Source of the DNA: Candidatus Krumholzibacteriota bacterium
Lineage (GTDB): Bacteria; Krumholzibacteriota; Krumholzibacteriia; Krumholzibacteriales; Krumholzibacteriaceae
Assembly (NCBI GenBank): GCA_030672805.1
Contig: DAOVFR010000014.1
Coordinates: 1-20,602 of the forward strand
Reading direction: 5' to 3'
Length of the DNA stretch: 20,602 bases
In this document: in pieces, positions 7,209-15,513 of the stretch
Numbering within the stretch: the stretch's first letter is position 1
How the letters are laid out: the number at the start of each line of letters is the position of its first letter
Notes under the pieces: generated by a model
What the model was told of the DNA's origin: nothing
What the model saw: the letters and a program-made list of their open reading frames with translations, nothing else
Databases searched by the model: none
Position numbers and translations under genes: made by a program

Positions 7209-10200
7209 TCAATCATGCTTCATCGGCAAAGGGCGGGCGGCATCGGTGACAGCCCCTATCTTGACTGAGTAGCTGGTCTTGTTAGCAATATCTTCGTCCG
7301 TTACTACGTGGACATCCAGAAGGCCCCCTGTCCTGTACCCCGTTTTCAGATAATTCATTTCGTCCAGGCACAAGCTCCATGCCTCCATCCAATGCATGAG
7401 ATCTCTGCGCTGTATCTCGGAACCGCGGAAATGGATTAGAATATCGATATCGCTTTTAGGGCCGGCCAAGCAATTTTTTGTGCTTCCAAACACATAGAAT
7501 CCTTCTACTCCGAAACGCCCGGGGTCGAGCTGGGAAGCGATATATTCACTCATCCTTAGCCGCCAGGCCCAGTAATTCTCTCCTGATGATTCATGCTCCA
7601 CTACCCGTGACTTGGGAATCTTCGTCTCGTATCCCGGTTCGGTCAATATCCCGGCTGCTTCATTCAACTCGGCGTTCATCAACACCTGCAGGACCATACC
7701 ATTGTTGGCTTTGGGCAGATCGATCAACCTGACGACATCAGCCAGGTAGGCGAACTCAGGCAAGACATCAGGCAGAACATTCGGAGCTCCAAGCAAAAAG
7801 CTCTCGTTGAAAACGATACCCTCATCGTCCGGATAGAGAGGGAGGTATCGGATCCGTGATTCGACCAGGTCCTGAAAGAAATGTGTACCGAAGGAAAGGT
7901 CCGGCACATAGTTGCCTTTTTTCCGGGCGATTTCGATCAGTGCCGATGTGTTGCTGATATCGGAATAGGTAACGTTGACTCCAAGTTTGATATCACCCCT
8001 GCTGCCCCAGCGTCCGGGCCCCATCAGGATGAACCGGCGCCTGGGTAATATCCTGTTGAGTTTTCCGACGGCCCGGCCTACGGCGACGAGGTCTACTCTA
8101 TCCGGCAGATCACTGTAGCTCCGGGGGTCGATGTAAACGATATGCGTGATATCCGGGACCTTGCCGTTGGAGATATAGCGATTTGCAGAGAAGATGAACC
8201 TGTGCTCCGGGACATCCTTGGGAATGGGAACGGGTGCGCTGTCCTCGGAATAGCTTTGAGGCCGGCATTGCAGAAGGTAGAAATCTTCGCCGTCGTGGGC
8301 AAATTCAATGTCCACAGGCGTTCCCAGCCTGTTTTCCAACAACTCCAGCGTGTTCTTTATTTGTTTGACGAAGGGAGAATCGTCAATGAGTCCCTCGAAT
8401 GTGACCACCAGATCGTCCTTCTCGAAATCTATCCCCAGTGCATGAGGCTTTCGTAGATGATGACCGTCATTTGTCGAAACGATTTTTTCAATGACGGGAA
8501 AGTCATCACCGCACTTTTTCAACAGGTACGCTACGTCCAGGGTTTCAAATGTTCTTGTCTTTAAATTGATCACATCGATCTTATTCGGCGAATAGTGGAC
8601 GGTTTCCTCGAAAGTGGCATTGGCCCGGAGCCCGTGCTTTCCCGGAGCGATCAATATGGGATAGTCATCACTCAACCGGTCAACCGCCCGCGTACCCAAA
8701 CCAGGGACAAGGCGGACCAATCCATCTTCTCTTTTAATCCGTGGCGACCAGCGAAATTCATTCCTGCTGAGGGCCACTCCCGCGAAAGCCGGAAAGAAAT
8801 AGTCCCCTGCCCGCTTGCCCACAACCTCCTGAATCATTATTCCCATTTCCTCGGAGAAATCGAGCAAACCTCTTTCGGCTCGATATTCGATAGGATCGGG
8901 ACCGAAGGTCGAGGCATACACCTCCGCAATGGCATCTGAAAGAGCTTCCAGCCTTTCCTGCTTGCTGCCCTGGTTCGCGATGAAGAGACTCTTGTATTTA
9001 CCCGAGAACGCCGCTCCCATACTGTCTTCCAACAAGCTCGAACTTCGTACAACCAACGGCTTGCCTTCGAAATCATCCAAGATCATCGAAAGGCCCTGGA
9101 CGATCTCCAGTGGAAAGAAACTGTTTTTGAACGTCTGGATCACATGAGGATACTCAAGTCGTACATGGTTGATATCCTTGTATTTCTGCTCAATAACTTC
9201 ATCAATATTGTTGAATTTAATAAATGTCTGAACCACATCCGATGTGATGTACCATGTTTTGGGAATCTTTACGTTGCCGATCTTTTCAGAGTAGTCGCTG
9301 GATTTTTGAATTATCTTGCTGGCCAGGAACAAACCGGCGGATTTCCCCCCCAATCTGCCATGGCTTTCGGCTGTGAAGATTATTCTATCCAGCAGGTCGA
9401 AAAAATCTTTAATATCGATATAGTTCTTGGAGATATTGATATAATCCAGCTGGCTCGAGAAGAACCTCCAGAGAAGTGATACCTTTATACCGCGCATCAT
9501 GGCCGGAGGCAGACCAAATCCTTCTGCCGCAATATCCCGGTAGCGCCTGATCGCATCTATCACATCGCCCAGGGTCAGATTTCTGTTCGATAAATGCATC
9601 ATAAAACTCAACTTGTCGTACTTTATCCACTTGCGAATATGGGAAACTATCTGTTCGTCCGTCAGATACTTGGTGGAAATATTGAAAATATTTTCACTCA
9701 AACCGCGGGAAATCTCCAGATCCTGTTTCTGGTTCGGCCTGTTTTCATCTGCCAACGTCTTGCAATCAGGCCTCATTACAGCCATGTTGGCCTTTTCCCT
9801 CAGCTCTTCGGCTTCCGGTACGCCGCTCAAGCAGAGAAGATAGAGCATTTTCTGGGATATACCGAAAAATTGATTTTTATCGGTCTGCAGAAGGAGATCA
9901 AGAATCACCCTCCACTCTTCGATTCCACCTGTAGAAATTTCCTTTTTGCCGGCGAGGTATCTATCCAAAGACGATTTCATTCTGGTATGCTCGATGTAGT
10001 TACCGAACCGATTTGCAATAGTTCCCAGCAGTCTGGATTCATCTTTTAAAAAGGGGCCGTCATCGATCCGGGGTTTTTCCTCGGAGTAATAGATGCTTAT
10101 ATCCCCGGCCTTTTCATCCTGGACCATGATCTCGGAACTTTGAACCCAGGGGGTCTCCTTGAAATCCGGCGAATGATAGCTTGTCGAGTCTATTGTGATC

Positions 10201-10388
10201 TTCACCTGGCAGATATCCGGATATTGCCACCCGGACGGGATTGTACCTATGATGCCGTAACACACTTTCTCGAGGTCGGCATCCGGTTTGTTCAGAATCT
10301 CGTCTATTCGATATAGACACTCCAGTTCTTTCTCTCTTTCATGGAGAGATCGAATATGGCTATCAGCTGACTTCATCTCATCATTCAT
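7209..10388 (-). CDS. GAF-like sensor + PEP-synthase-type ATP-grasp + nucleotidyltransferase fusion protein
   Basis: 1059 residues. Residues about 14-135 (ELECLYRIDEIL, GWQYPDICQVKI, GPFLKDE) resemble the GAF-like input region found before bacterial and archaeal histidine kinases. A helical linker (about 136-340) leads to a PPDK_N-type ATP-grasp domain: GGKSAGL (347-353), VRSSSLLED (447-455), IMIQEVVG (517-524), VDIEF...LLQCRPQ (692-711). A domain with GPGRWGS (790-796) and GTHFFQDL (834-841) follows. The C terminus (about 945-1045) is a pol-beta-type nucleotidyltransferase: VFGST...GPKSDIDIL (966-983) with both Asp of the DxD and a later LDVHVV. The phospho-His swivel motif and PEP barrel of PEP synthase are absent. 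Its ATG overlaps the upstream gene by eight bases and has GAGGAG nine bases before it. Function unknown; a nucleotide-dependent regulator is a reasonable guess. Confidence 0.88.
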   Translation of the reverse strand: MNDEMKSADSHIRSLHEREKELECLYRIDEILNKPDADLEKVCYGIIGTIPSGWQYPDICQVKITIDSTSYHSPDFKETPWVQSSEIMVQDEKAGDISIYYSEEKPRIDDGPFLKDESRLLGTIANRFGNYIEHTRMKSSLDRYLAGKKEISTGGIEEWRVILDLLLQTDKNQFFGISQKMLYLLCLSGVPEAEELREKANMAVMRPDCKTLADENRPNQKQDLEISRGLSENIFNISTKYLTDEQIVSHIRKWIKYDKLSFMMHLSNRNLTLGDVIDAIRRYRDIAAEGFGLPPAMMRGIKVSLLWRFFSSQLDYINISKNYIDIKDFFDLLDRIIFTAESHGRLGGKSAGLFLASKIIQKSSDYSEKIGNVKIPKTWYITSDVVQTFIKFNNIDEVIEQKYKDINHVRLEYPHVIQTFKNSFFPLEIVQGLSMILDDFEGKPLVVRSSSLLEDSMGAAFSGKYKSLFIANQGSKQERLEALSDAIAEVYASTFGPDPIEYRAERGLLDFSEEMGIMIQEVVGKRAGDYFFPAFAGVALSRNEFRWSPRIKREDGLVRLVPGLGTRAVDRLSDDYPILIAPGKHGLRANATFEETVHYSPNKIDVINLKTRTFETLDVAYLLKKCGDDFPVIEKIVSTNDGHHLRKPHALGIDFEKDDLVVTFEGLIDDSPFVKQIKNTLELLENRLGTPVDIEFAHDGEDFYLLQCRPQSYSEDSAPVPIPKDVPEHRFIFSANRYISNGKVPDITHIVYIDPRSYSDLPDRVDLVAVGRAVGKLNRILPRRRFILMGPGRWGSRGDIKLGVNVTYSDISNTSALIEIARKKGNYVPDLSFGTHFFQDLVESRIRYLPLYPDDEGIVFNESFLLGAPNVLPDVLPEFAYLADVVRLIDLPKANNGMVLQVLMNAELNEAAGILTEPGYETKIPKSRVVEHESSGENYWAWRLRMSEYIASQLDPGRFGVEGFYVFGSTKNCLAGPKSDIDILIHFRGSEIQRRDLMHWMEAWSLCLDEMNYLKTGYRTGGLLDVHVVTDEDIANKTSYSVKIGAVTDAARPLPMKHD

Positions 10389-12138
10389 GACAGATCACTC
10401 CTCGGCTGCTCTTCCCGTCGACTTTTACATGTAATGGCGCTGAAAGTTCTACATGTCGTACGAATTCCGTCTCCGCAACCAATCGCTGCCCGTCCAGCCA
10501 TTTCCAGTCTATTGAATAGTCCCCTCCGTGATGTATTGAAAAATAGCAAACCTTGAAACTCGTGATATTATGGAAAAAGTGGGATCCCTGGCTGAGCAGG
10601 AAATTCACATTGGGCAACGTTGATTCGACAATCACCTTTGCCCCGGATATCTGTCCGAAATCGACAGGTATGCCTCCGGAAGGATCGGAAGTGCCCCATC
10701 GGCCAAACCCTATTAACAGATAAGGCTTCTTTGAACCCGTCAATGCGCTGTTGATCTTTTCCAGTTCCGAGGCGATAGCCCGCGTGTGCTTTGTATCGAA
10801 ATTCTCCGGTTTGGCATAGACGACGTCCTTGATCGTACCGATAACCCCATTGCCCAGGACAGACTCCGAGGCCAACAGCACGTTATCTCCTTCCAATTCG
10901 TCCCGTGTAACATCCACGTCGGCTTGAGATACCACCATGGGCCTTACCTGCAGGAATCCGAAGCGTGCCGGTGCGCAATGCTCCCTGTCGAGTGTCAGGG
11001 CAAACTCTATTTCCACCATACTCCCCAATGTTTCCTCGCACAATTTTAACAGTTTCCGCAGCAGATCGTTTAACGGTATCTGATCGACTTTCAGAATGGG
11101 TGAGAAGTTGATAATCCTCGGTCCCTTGTTCCAGGTACCAATTTCTATTTTATCATTCTGAATAGAATATGTCGAAGCCAGAAAGCGAAGAGTTCCGTCG
11201 TACTCGCTGTCATCAAGACCGTACTTGAGCATATATTCGGTTTCATTTATCGGGTCGAACACGTGGGGTTTGCCCATGTTGATTGCCCAGAATTCCGTCT
11301 GGCTCTGCTTCAAAAGGTCTCCGATCGAATTATACGGAGGATCGGTTTGAGGGTAAGCCGGTGAATACGACCAGGCCATACCATCGTCGACGATGACCCT
11401 TCCCAGCCCGAGCGCAAGATCGACCACGCCGTCTTTCGGAACGGCGTTCCCCGAAGGATAGTAATTATACGATCGCGCCACTCCCGAGATATGAGGATAG
11501 AAACGCTCACCGAATCGTGTGCCGACAACTTCCTGCATAATCACTGCCATTTTTTCGTCAATTGTAGCGTGATGTGTCGCTTTCATGTAATTCCTGGCGG
11601 CCTTGAAGAAGGTGGATGCATACACTAACTTAACGGCTTCCACAAGCTTTCTGAAACGGGAATCCGTGTCCGGTTGATTGTTCGGGACCATCTTCGTGGC
11701 ATATACGCTGGCAAACGGCTCGAACATCGCGTCCTCGAGCATACTCGAAGACCGAACAGCGAGAGGTGTGTGCATGTGCTGCACTAACGCCCTCAGATCG
11801 CCTACAAGCTGCACGGGCAAATCCGCCCTCTGGAATGCATGGGCGATAAGATCGTCACGCGTTTCTGAATATGCCGTTTCATAAAGATTGTTCTGCTTCA
11901 TGAACATATCGAAATAATCCGTCGTGATGACGATCAACGATGGGATATTTATCGACAGGTCCGGCGCATATTCGTCTTTCAGCTTCGTTTCAAGAACACC
12001 TTTCATTCTGGCCAGACCGTGCGCCTTCCCACCAAGTTCCCCTGAGCCGATGTAAGTGAATTTCTCTTTTCCGGAAATAGCGTGGCGGTCAAAACGGGTT
12101 AACGTCTTGTGGTGCGGGTTATAGTTCTTGCCCGGCAT
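10381..12138 (-). CDS. PEP/pyruvate-binding (PPDK_N-type ATP-grasp) protein without phosphotransfer domain
   Basis: 585 residues from the ATG at 12138, which has GAGGTG six bases upstream; a GTG nine bases earlier (12147) is the alternative and has no such site. Motifs: IGSGELGGKAHGL (30-42), LAVRSSSMLED (126-136), VIMQEVVGTRFGERFYP (199-215), VEIEF...FGFLQVRPM (375-401), then a conserved C-terminal domain with IGFGRWGTSDP (476-486), GSHFFHN (518-524) and VDGKSSRGVI near the end. The ATP-grasp part resembles PEP synthase, but no GGxTxHAA-type catalytic His and no barrel are present, so it should not make PEP by the classical route. It lies between gdhA and the larger paralogue and overlaps the latter by eight bases (ATGAATGA), suggesting translational coupling. 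Confidence 0.87.
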   Translation of the reverse strand: MPGKNYNPHHKTLTRFDRHAISGKEKFTYIGSGELGGKAHGLARMKGVLETKLKDEYAPDLSINIPSLIVITTDYFDMFMKQNNLYETAYSETRDDLIAHAFQRADLPVQLVGDLRALVQHMHTPLAVRSSSMLEDAMFEPFASVYATKMVPNNQPDTDSRFRKLVEAVKLVYASTFFKAARNYMKATHHATIDEKMAVIMQEVVGTRFGERFYPHISGVARSYNYYPSGNAVPKDGVVDLALGLGRVIVDDGMAWSYSPAYPQTDPPYNSIGDLLKQSQTEFWAINMGKPHVFDPINETEYMLKYGLDDSEYDGTLRFLASTYSIQNDKIEIGTWNKGPRIINFSPILKVDQIPLNDLLRKLLKLCEETLGSMVEIEFALTLDREHCAPARFGFLQVRPMVVSQADVDVTRDELEGDNVLLASESVLGNGVIGTIKDVVYAKPENFDTKHTRAIASELEKINSALTGSKKPYLLIGFGRWGTSDPSGGIPVDFGQISGAKVIVESTLPNVNFLLSQGSHFFHNITSFKVCYFSIHHGGDYSIDWKWLDGQRLVAETEFVRHVELSAPLHVKVDGKSSRGVICHE

Positions 12139-12196
12139 CAAAGGCACCTCATCTTCGGGCCGATCATGCTGTTTTCGAGGTTGTCGATGATAGTAT

Positions 12197-12219
12197 CACA
12201 CATTCACGGGAAATGTGTG
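12197..12219 (-). promoter_or_regulatory. Perfect 8-bp hairpin between gdhA and the ATP-grasp gene
   Basis: CACACATT (12197-12204) and AATGTGTG (12212-12219) pair perfectly around a 7-base loop, in the gap between gdhA and the next gene of the run. No U-tract follows on the minus strand, so it is more likely an mRNA processing or stability element, or an operator, than an intrinsic terminator. Confidence 0.4.
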
Positions 12220-12258
12220 CCGTGCTGCTGATTCTACATGGTGAAATCGGAAATCTTT

Positions 12259-13545
12259 CTATACCCAACCGCGATCCCTGCATGCCTGGGACACGCGACC
12301 GACAGCGATCACGTAAGCGGCATCACGCATGTAAAGATTCCTCTTCCTGGCCAGCTCGCTCACATCAACGAACGCAGAGGTCATCTTGGTATCGAGTTTA
12401 CCCAGGACCTCATCCTTCTCCCAGAAATAGTTCATGTTGCTCTGCACCTGCTCGAAATAGCTGCATGTAACACCACCGGCATTGGCAAGCAGGTCCGGGA
12501 TCATGAAAATACCGCGCTCGGCAATCACTTTGTCGGCTTCAGGCGTCGTGGGACCATTGGCGCCCTCGGCAATAATCTTGACCCCGTCGCTGATCTTGTT
12601 CACGTTATCCCCGGTAACCTGGTTTTCCAGGGCCGCCGGAATCAGTATATCCACATCCTGCTCGAGCCAGGCTTCTCCGGGAAGAACCTCGTAATCCAGC
12701 TTCTTGGCCTTATCCTTATCGATACCTCCGAAACGGTCGGTAATCTTTAACAGGGCTTCCAAGTCGATGCCGCCCTTCTTTCTGAAGCTGTACGAGACCT
12801 GATCCTTCTGATCCCAACACGATACACAGATAACCTTGCCCCATATCTGTTGATAAAGTTGAATGGCATACTGGGCCACGTTGCCGAATCCCTGAATGCT
12901 GGCGGTAGTTTCTCCGGGAGGAATATCCAGTTTCTTCAGGGCTTCGCGAACCGTAAATATAACACCATAGCCCGTAGCTTCCTTACGTCCGAGCGAGCCG
13001 CCCATGCCGACCGGCTTGCCGGTAATGAATCCGGGGAGTTTCTGCCCATGTATAGTCTCGAATTCGTCAAGCATCCACAGCATATGCTGAGCGTTCGTCA
13101 TCACATCCGGAGCGGGAATATCGTTCAGGGGACCCATATCCTTTGACAGCTGCCTGACCCAACCCCGGCAGATCTGCTCCTGTTCCCTCATGCTCAGATT
13201 ATGCGGATCACAGATAATTCCGCCCTTGGCTCCCCCCAGCGGTATATCTACAACCGCACACTTCCAGGTCATCCACATAGCCAGAGCACGTACGGTATCG
13301 ATGGTTTCCATCGGATGGAAACGGATCCCTCCCTTGGCGGGGCCCCGGGCGTCGTTGTGCTGGACCCTGAAGCCGCGAAACACCTTAACGTCCCCGTCAT
13401 CCATCCGTACTGGAATGCTTAAATGATACTCCCTTAGATTGATCCGCAGCAGATCGCGTGTTGCCGTATCTATATCCAATATATCGGCAACAGTATCAAA
13501 CTGGGCTTGAGCCATCTCAAATGGGTTATACACCTTATCTGACAT
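12259..13545 (-). CDS. gdhA: Glutamate dehydrogenase (Glu/Leu/Phe/Val dehydrogenase family)
   Basis: Catalyses reversible conversion of glutamate to 2-oxoglutarate and ammonia with NAD(P). 428 residues from ATG 13545, the usual bacterial length. Seen: GPAKGGIRFHP with Lys71, PLGGAKGGI with catalytic Lys107, PAPDV with Asp147, the Rossmann motif QGFGNVA (218-224), EGANGPTT (327-334) and NAGGVTCSYFE (355-365). ATG 13545 has AAAGG eight bases upstream and fits the family N terminus MSDKVYNPFEMAQ; ATG 13563 is possible, but AGGG before it would lie at or outside the predicted transcript start. The segment after the second Rossmann strand (SCWDQKDQVSYS) departs from the common SDxxGxI pattern, so cofactor choice is unclear. 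First gene of a three-gene run. Confidence 0.95.
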   Translation of the reverse strand: MSDKVYNPFEMAQAQFDTVADILDIDTATRDLLRINLREYHLSIPVRMDDGDVKVFRGFRVQHNDARGPAKGGIRFHPMETIDTVRALAMWMTWKCAVVDIPLGGAKGGIICDPHNLSMREQEQICRGWVRQLSKDMGPLNDIPAPDVMTNAQHMLWMLDEFETIHGQKLPGFITGKPVGMGGSLGRKEATGYGVIFTVREALKKLDIPPGETTASIQGFGNVAQYAIQLYQQIWGKVICVSCWDQKDQVSYSFRKKGGIDLEALLKITDRFGGIDKDKAKKLDYEVLPGEAWLEQDVDILIPAALENQVTGDNVNKISDGVKIIAEGANGPTTPEADKVIAERGIFMIPDLLANAGGVTCSYFEQVQSNMNYFWEKDEVLGKLDTKMTSAFVDVSELARKRNLYMRDAAYVIAVGRVSQACRDRGWV

Positions 13546-13577
13546 TTCCCTAGCCTTTCTCATATAAAAGACCCTGC

Positions 13578-13606
13578 ATTATCACTTCAAGAAAAGTAGC
13601 TGTTAA
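13578..13606 (-). promoter_or_regulatory. Promoter of the gdhA run
   Basis: On the minus strand TTAACA (13601-13606) and GATAAT (13578-13583) are separated by 17 bases, five of six matches each. A second possible pair, TTGACT-17-TACTTT, overlaps it upstream and is weaker in the -10 box. Confidence 0.45.
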
Positions 13607-13651
13607 AAAAAGTAAAGTCAATGATAGTTAACCTCAATTCATTACCCGGGT

Positions 13652-13680
13652 TTGACATCCAACTGCTTAAATATTATTAT
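13652..13680 (+). promoter_or_regulatory. Strong sigma70-type promoter for the secreted repeat protein
   Basis: Perfect TTGACA (13652-13657), 17-base spacer, TATTAT (13675-13680, one mismatch). Predicted transcript start near 13687, about 32 bases before the ATG. It stands back to back with the gdhA promoter. Confidence 0.65.
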
Positions 13681-13718
13681 ATTATGTAGAAATCTCCTCA
13701 AAAAAAGCAGGTTGTATC

Positions 13719-15464
13719 ATGGAATACCGGTCTATGAAAATCGCCACTGTATTCCTATTCGTTGCAGTCGCGTGTTCGTCCCCGCTGCATGCCCAGTGGC
13801 AGGAAAACGGCGTCACCGTCGCCGCCGTAACGGACGAGGAAGAGCACCCGAACATAGCGACCGACAGCGCCGGGGGAGCGATCATAGTGTGGCAGAGCGC
13901 CTTCCGCTACCCCGACATATATGCTCAGCGTGTCGATGCCGACGGTTACCTGCTCTGGACGGCGGGCGGCGTCGCCGTCTGTACTGCCGCCGACGGTCAG
14001 TACAAACCGGAGATCGTCCCGGACGGCGCCGGGGGCGCAATTATCGCATGGTCGGATTTTCGAAACGGGAACGCCGACATCTACGCGCAGCGGCTCGATG
14101 CTAACGGGAATACACTCTGGCCGGCGAATGGGATCGCAGTATGCACGGTTGCAAACTCGTTTGGATGGATCCAGGTGTCCCGCCTGAGCCTCCTGGCATA
14201 CGACGGCGGCGTTATCATGACGTGGCATGACGACCGAAACGGTGATTACGATATCTACGCACAGCGTCTCGACTCAAACGGCAACTCCCTCTGGACACCG
14301 AACGGCACGGCCGTCTGCACAGCAGCAGGGGAGCAGGAGGATGCGAAGATCATCCCGGACGGCTCTAATGGCGCGATCATCGCCTGGACCGACGAACGAA
14401 GCGGTGAAAAGGACATCTATGCGCAGAGAATCGCCGCGGACAGTACGGCATACTGGACACCGAACGGCGCGGCCGTCTGCACGGCAGCAGGGGAGCAGGA
14501 CTGTCCCGCCGTCACAATGGACGGCGAAGGCGGTGCGATTGTTTGCTGGGTGGACGGCGACTGGGAAACGAGCGACATCTACGCCCAGAGAATCGGCTCT
14601 GACGGCCTGATCCGGTGGCCGGCCCGCGGCAGACCCGTCTGCACGGCGGCAAAGCAGCAGTCCTTTACACATCTTGCCACGGACTGTTCGGGCGGAGCGT
14701 TCATCGTATGGTCGGATCAGCGCAACTCCGAGTGGTGGGATCACGACATCTACGCGCAGAGAGTGGACCCGTACGGATTTTTCTACTGGGCGGCCGATGG
14801 GATCAAGATAAGCGAGCACCACGTCGGTGACCACCTGGATCCGCGCATCATCCAGGACGGCTACGGTGGAGCTGTCCTCACCTGGTGGGCGGGAGAGCCT
14901 CTCCCGGGAGGGAAGGGCCGGGCGCCTGCGCGCTCCGCGGCATACAACGACGAGACGGTATACGCACAGCGGATCACCGCGAACGGCACGGCGCTGTGGG
15001 AGGAGTACGGTCTCAAGCTCTGCACCTATCCCGACTACACCCTGGCCGTACGACCACAACTGATCACGGACGGCGCGGGGGGAACCATCGTGACATGGTT
15101 CAACAGTAACAGGAATAAGGGGATTTACACACAGCGGATCACCGCGAACGGCAACGCGCCGCCGGTACATGTACAGGATCCGCCTGCTGCGGCATCCCTT
15201 GCTCAGAACTATCCCAATCCGTTCAACCCGACGACGACGATCCGCTTCGGGCTTACTTGGCGAGCTTTCATTGCTTTACGGATCTACGATCCAGCCGGTC
15301 GCCGCGTGTGCACGCTGGTCAACGGCTTTCGTGATGCCGGAACACACAGGGAGGTCTGGAACGGGCTTGACGACAGCGGTCACCCTGTAACCAGCGGCAT
15401 CTATTTTTATCAGCTTGATGCCGGTTCATTCAGTGAGACAAAGAAGATGGTGCTCATGCGGTGA
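13719..15464 (+). CDS. Secreted IYAQR-repeat protein with C-terminal sorting/FlgD-like domain
   Basis: 581 residues. A signal peptide follows Met1 or Met6 (MKIATVFLFVAVACSS, cleavage near AHAQ-like LHAQ, 23-26). Eight repeats of about 52-72 residues carry the signature DIYAQR (near 67, 121, 179, 233, 287, 344, 415, 469), each preceded by a GGAIIxW strand and followed by a W..nG.aVCTA strand; this suggests a propeller or similar all-beta array. From 497 (NYPNPFNPTTTIRFGL) to the end (GIYFYQLDAG...KKMVLMR) is the C-terminal domain used in the FCB group as a type IX secretion signal, also matching FlgD-like Ig folds. The repeat region near 14291 is nearly identical to that at 14453. AGG lies seven bases before ATG 13719. 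No enzymatic motif; role outside the cell unknown. Confidence 0.85.
   Translation: MEYRSMKIATVFLFVAVACSSPLHAQWQENGVTVAAVTDEEEHPNIATDSAGGAIIVWQSAFRYPDIYAQRVDADGYLLWTAGGVAVCTAADGQYKPEIVPDGAGGAIIAWSDFRNGNADIYAQRLDANGNTLWPANGIAVCTVANSFGWIQVSRLSLLAYDGGVIMTWHDDRNGDYDIYAQRLDSNGNSLWTPNGTAVCTAAGEQEDAKIIPDGSNGAIIAWTDERSGEKDIYAQRIAADSTAYWTPNGAAVCTAAGEQDCPAVTMDGEGGAIVCWVDGDWETSDIYAQRIGSDGLIRWPARGRPVCTAAKQQSFTHLATDCSGGAFIVWSDQRNSEWWDHDIYAQRVDPYGFFYWAADGIKISEHHVGDHLDPRIIQDGYGGAVLTWWAGEPLPGGKGRAPARSAAYNDETVYAQRITANGTALWEEYGLKLCTYPDYTLAVRPQLITDGAGGTIVTWFNSNRNKGIYTQRITANGNAPPVHVQDPPAAASLAQNYPNPFNPTTTIRFGLTWRAFIALRIYDPAGRRVCTLVNGFRDAGTHREVWNGLDDSGHPVTSGIYFYQLDAGSFSETKKMVLMR
14291..14500 (+). repeat. Near-identical 48-base coding repeats, 162 bases apart
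   Basis: The segments starting at 14291 and 14453 differ at only two of 48 positions by eye, an exact 54-codon offset inside the repeat protein. This points to recent unit duplication or gene conversion. Confidence 0.75.
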
Positions 15465-15513
15465 TATGGATCCGGATGGAAAAACACCTTATATCCCCTT
15501 GAATTCGTCTATC

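Noticed and set aside
7209..12138. Two-subunit PEP synthase or pyruvate phosphate dikinase
   Set aside because: Neither chain shows the GGxTxHAA phospho-histidine motif or the PEP/pyruvate barrel, so classical activity cannot be claimed.
15465..15513. Bidirectional terminator between the repeat protein and the serpin
   Set aside because: No stable GC-rich stem with a U-tract could be found on either strand.
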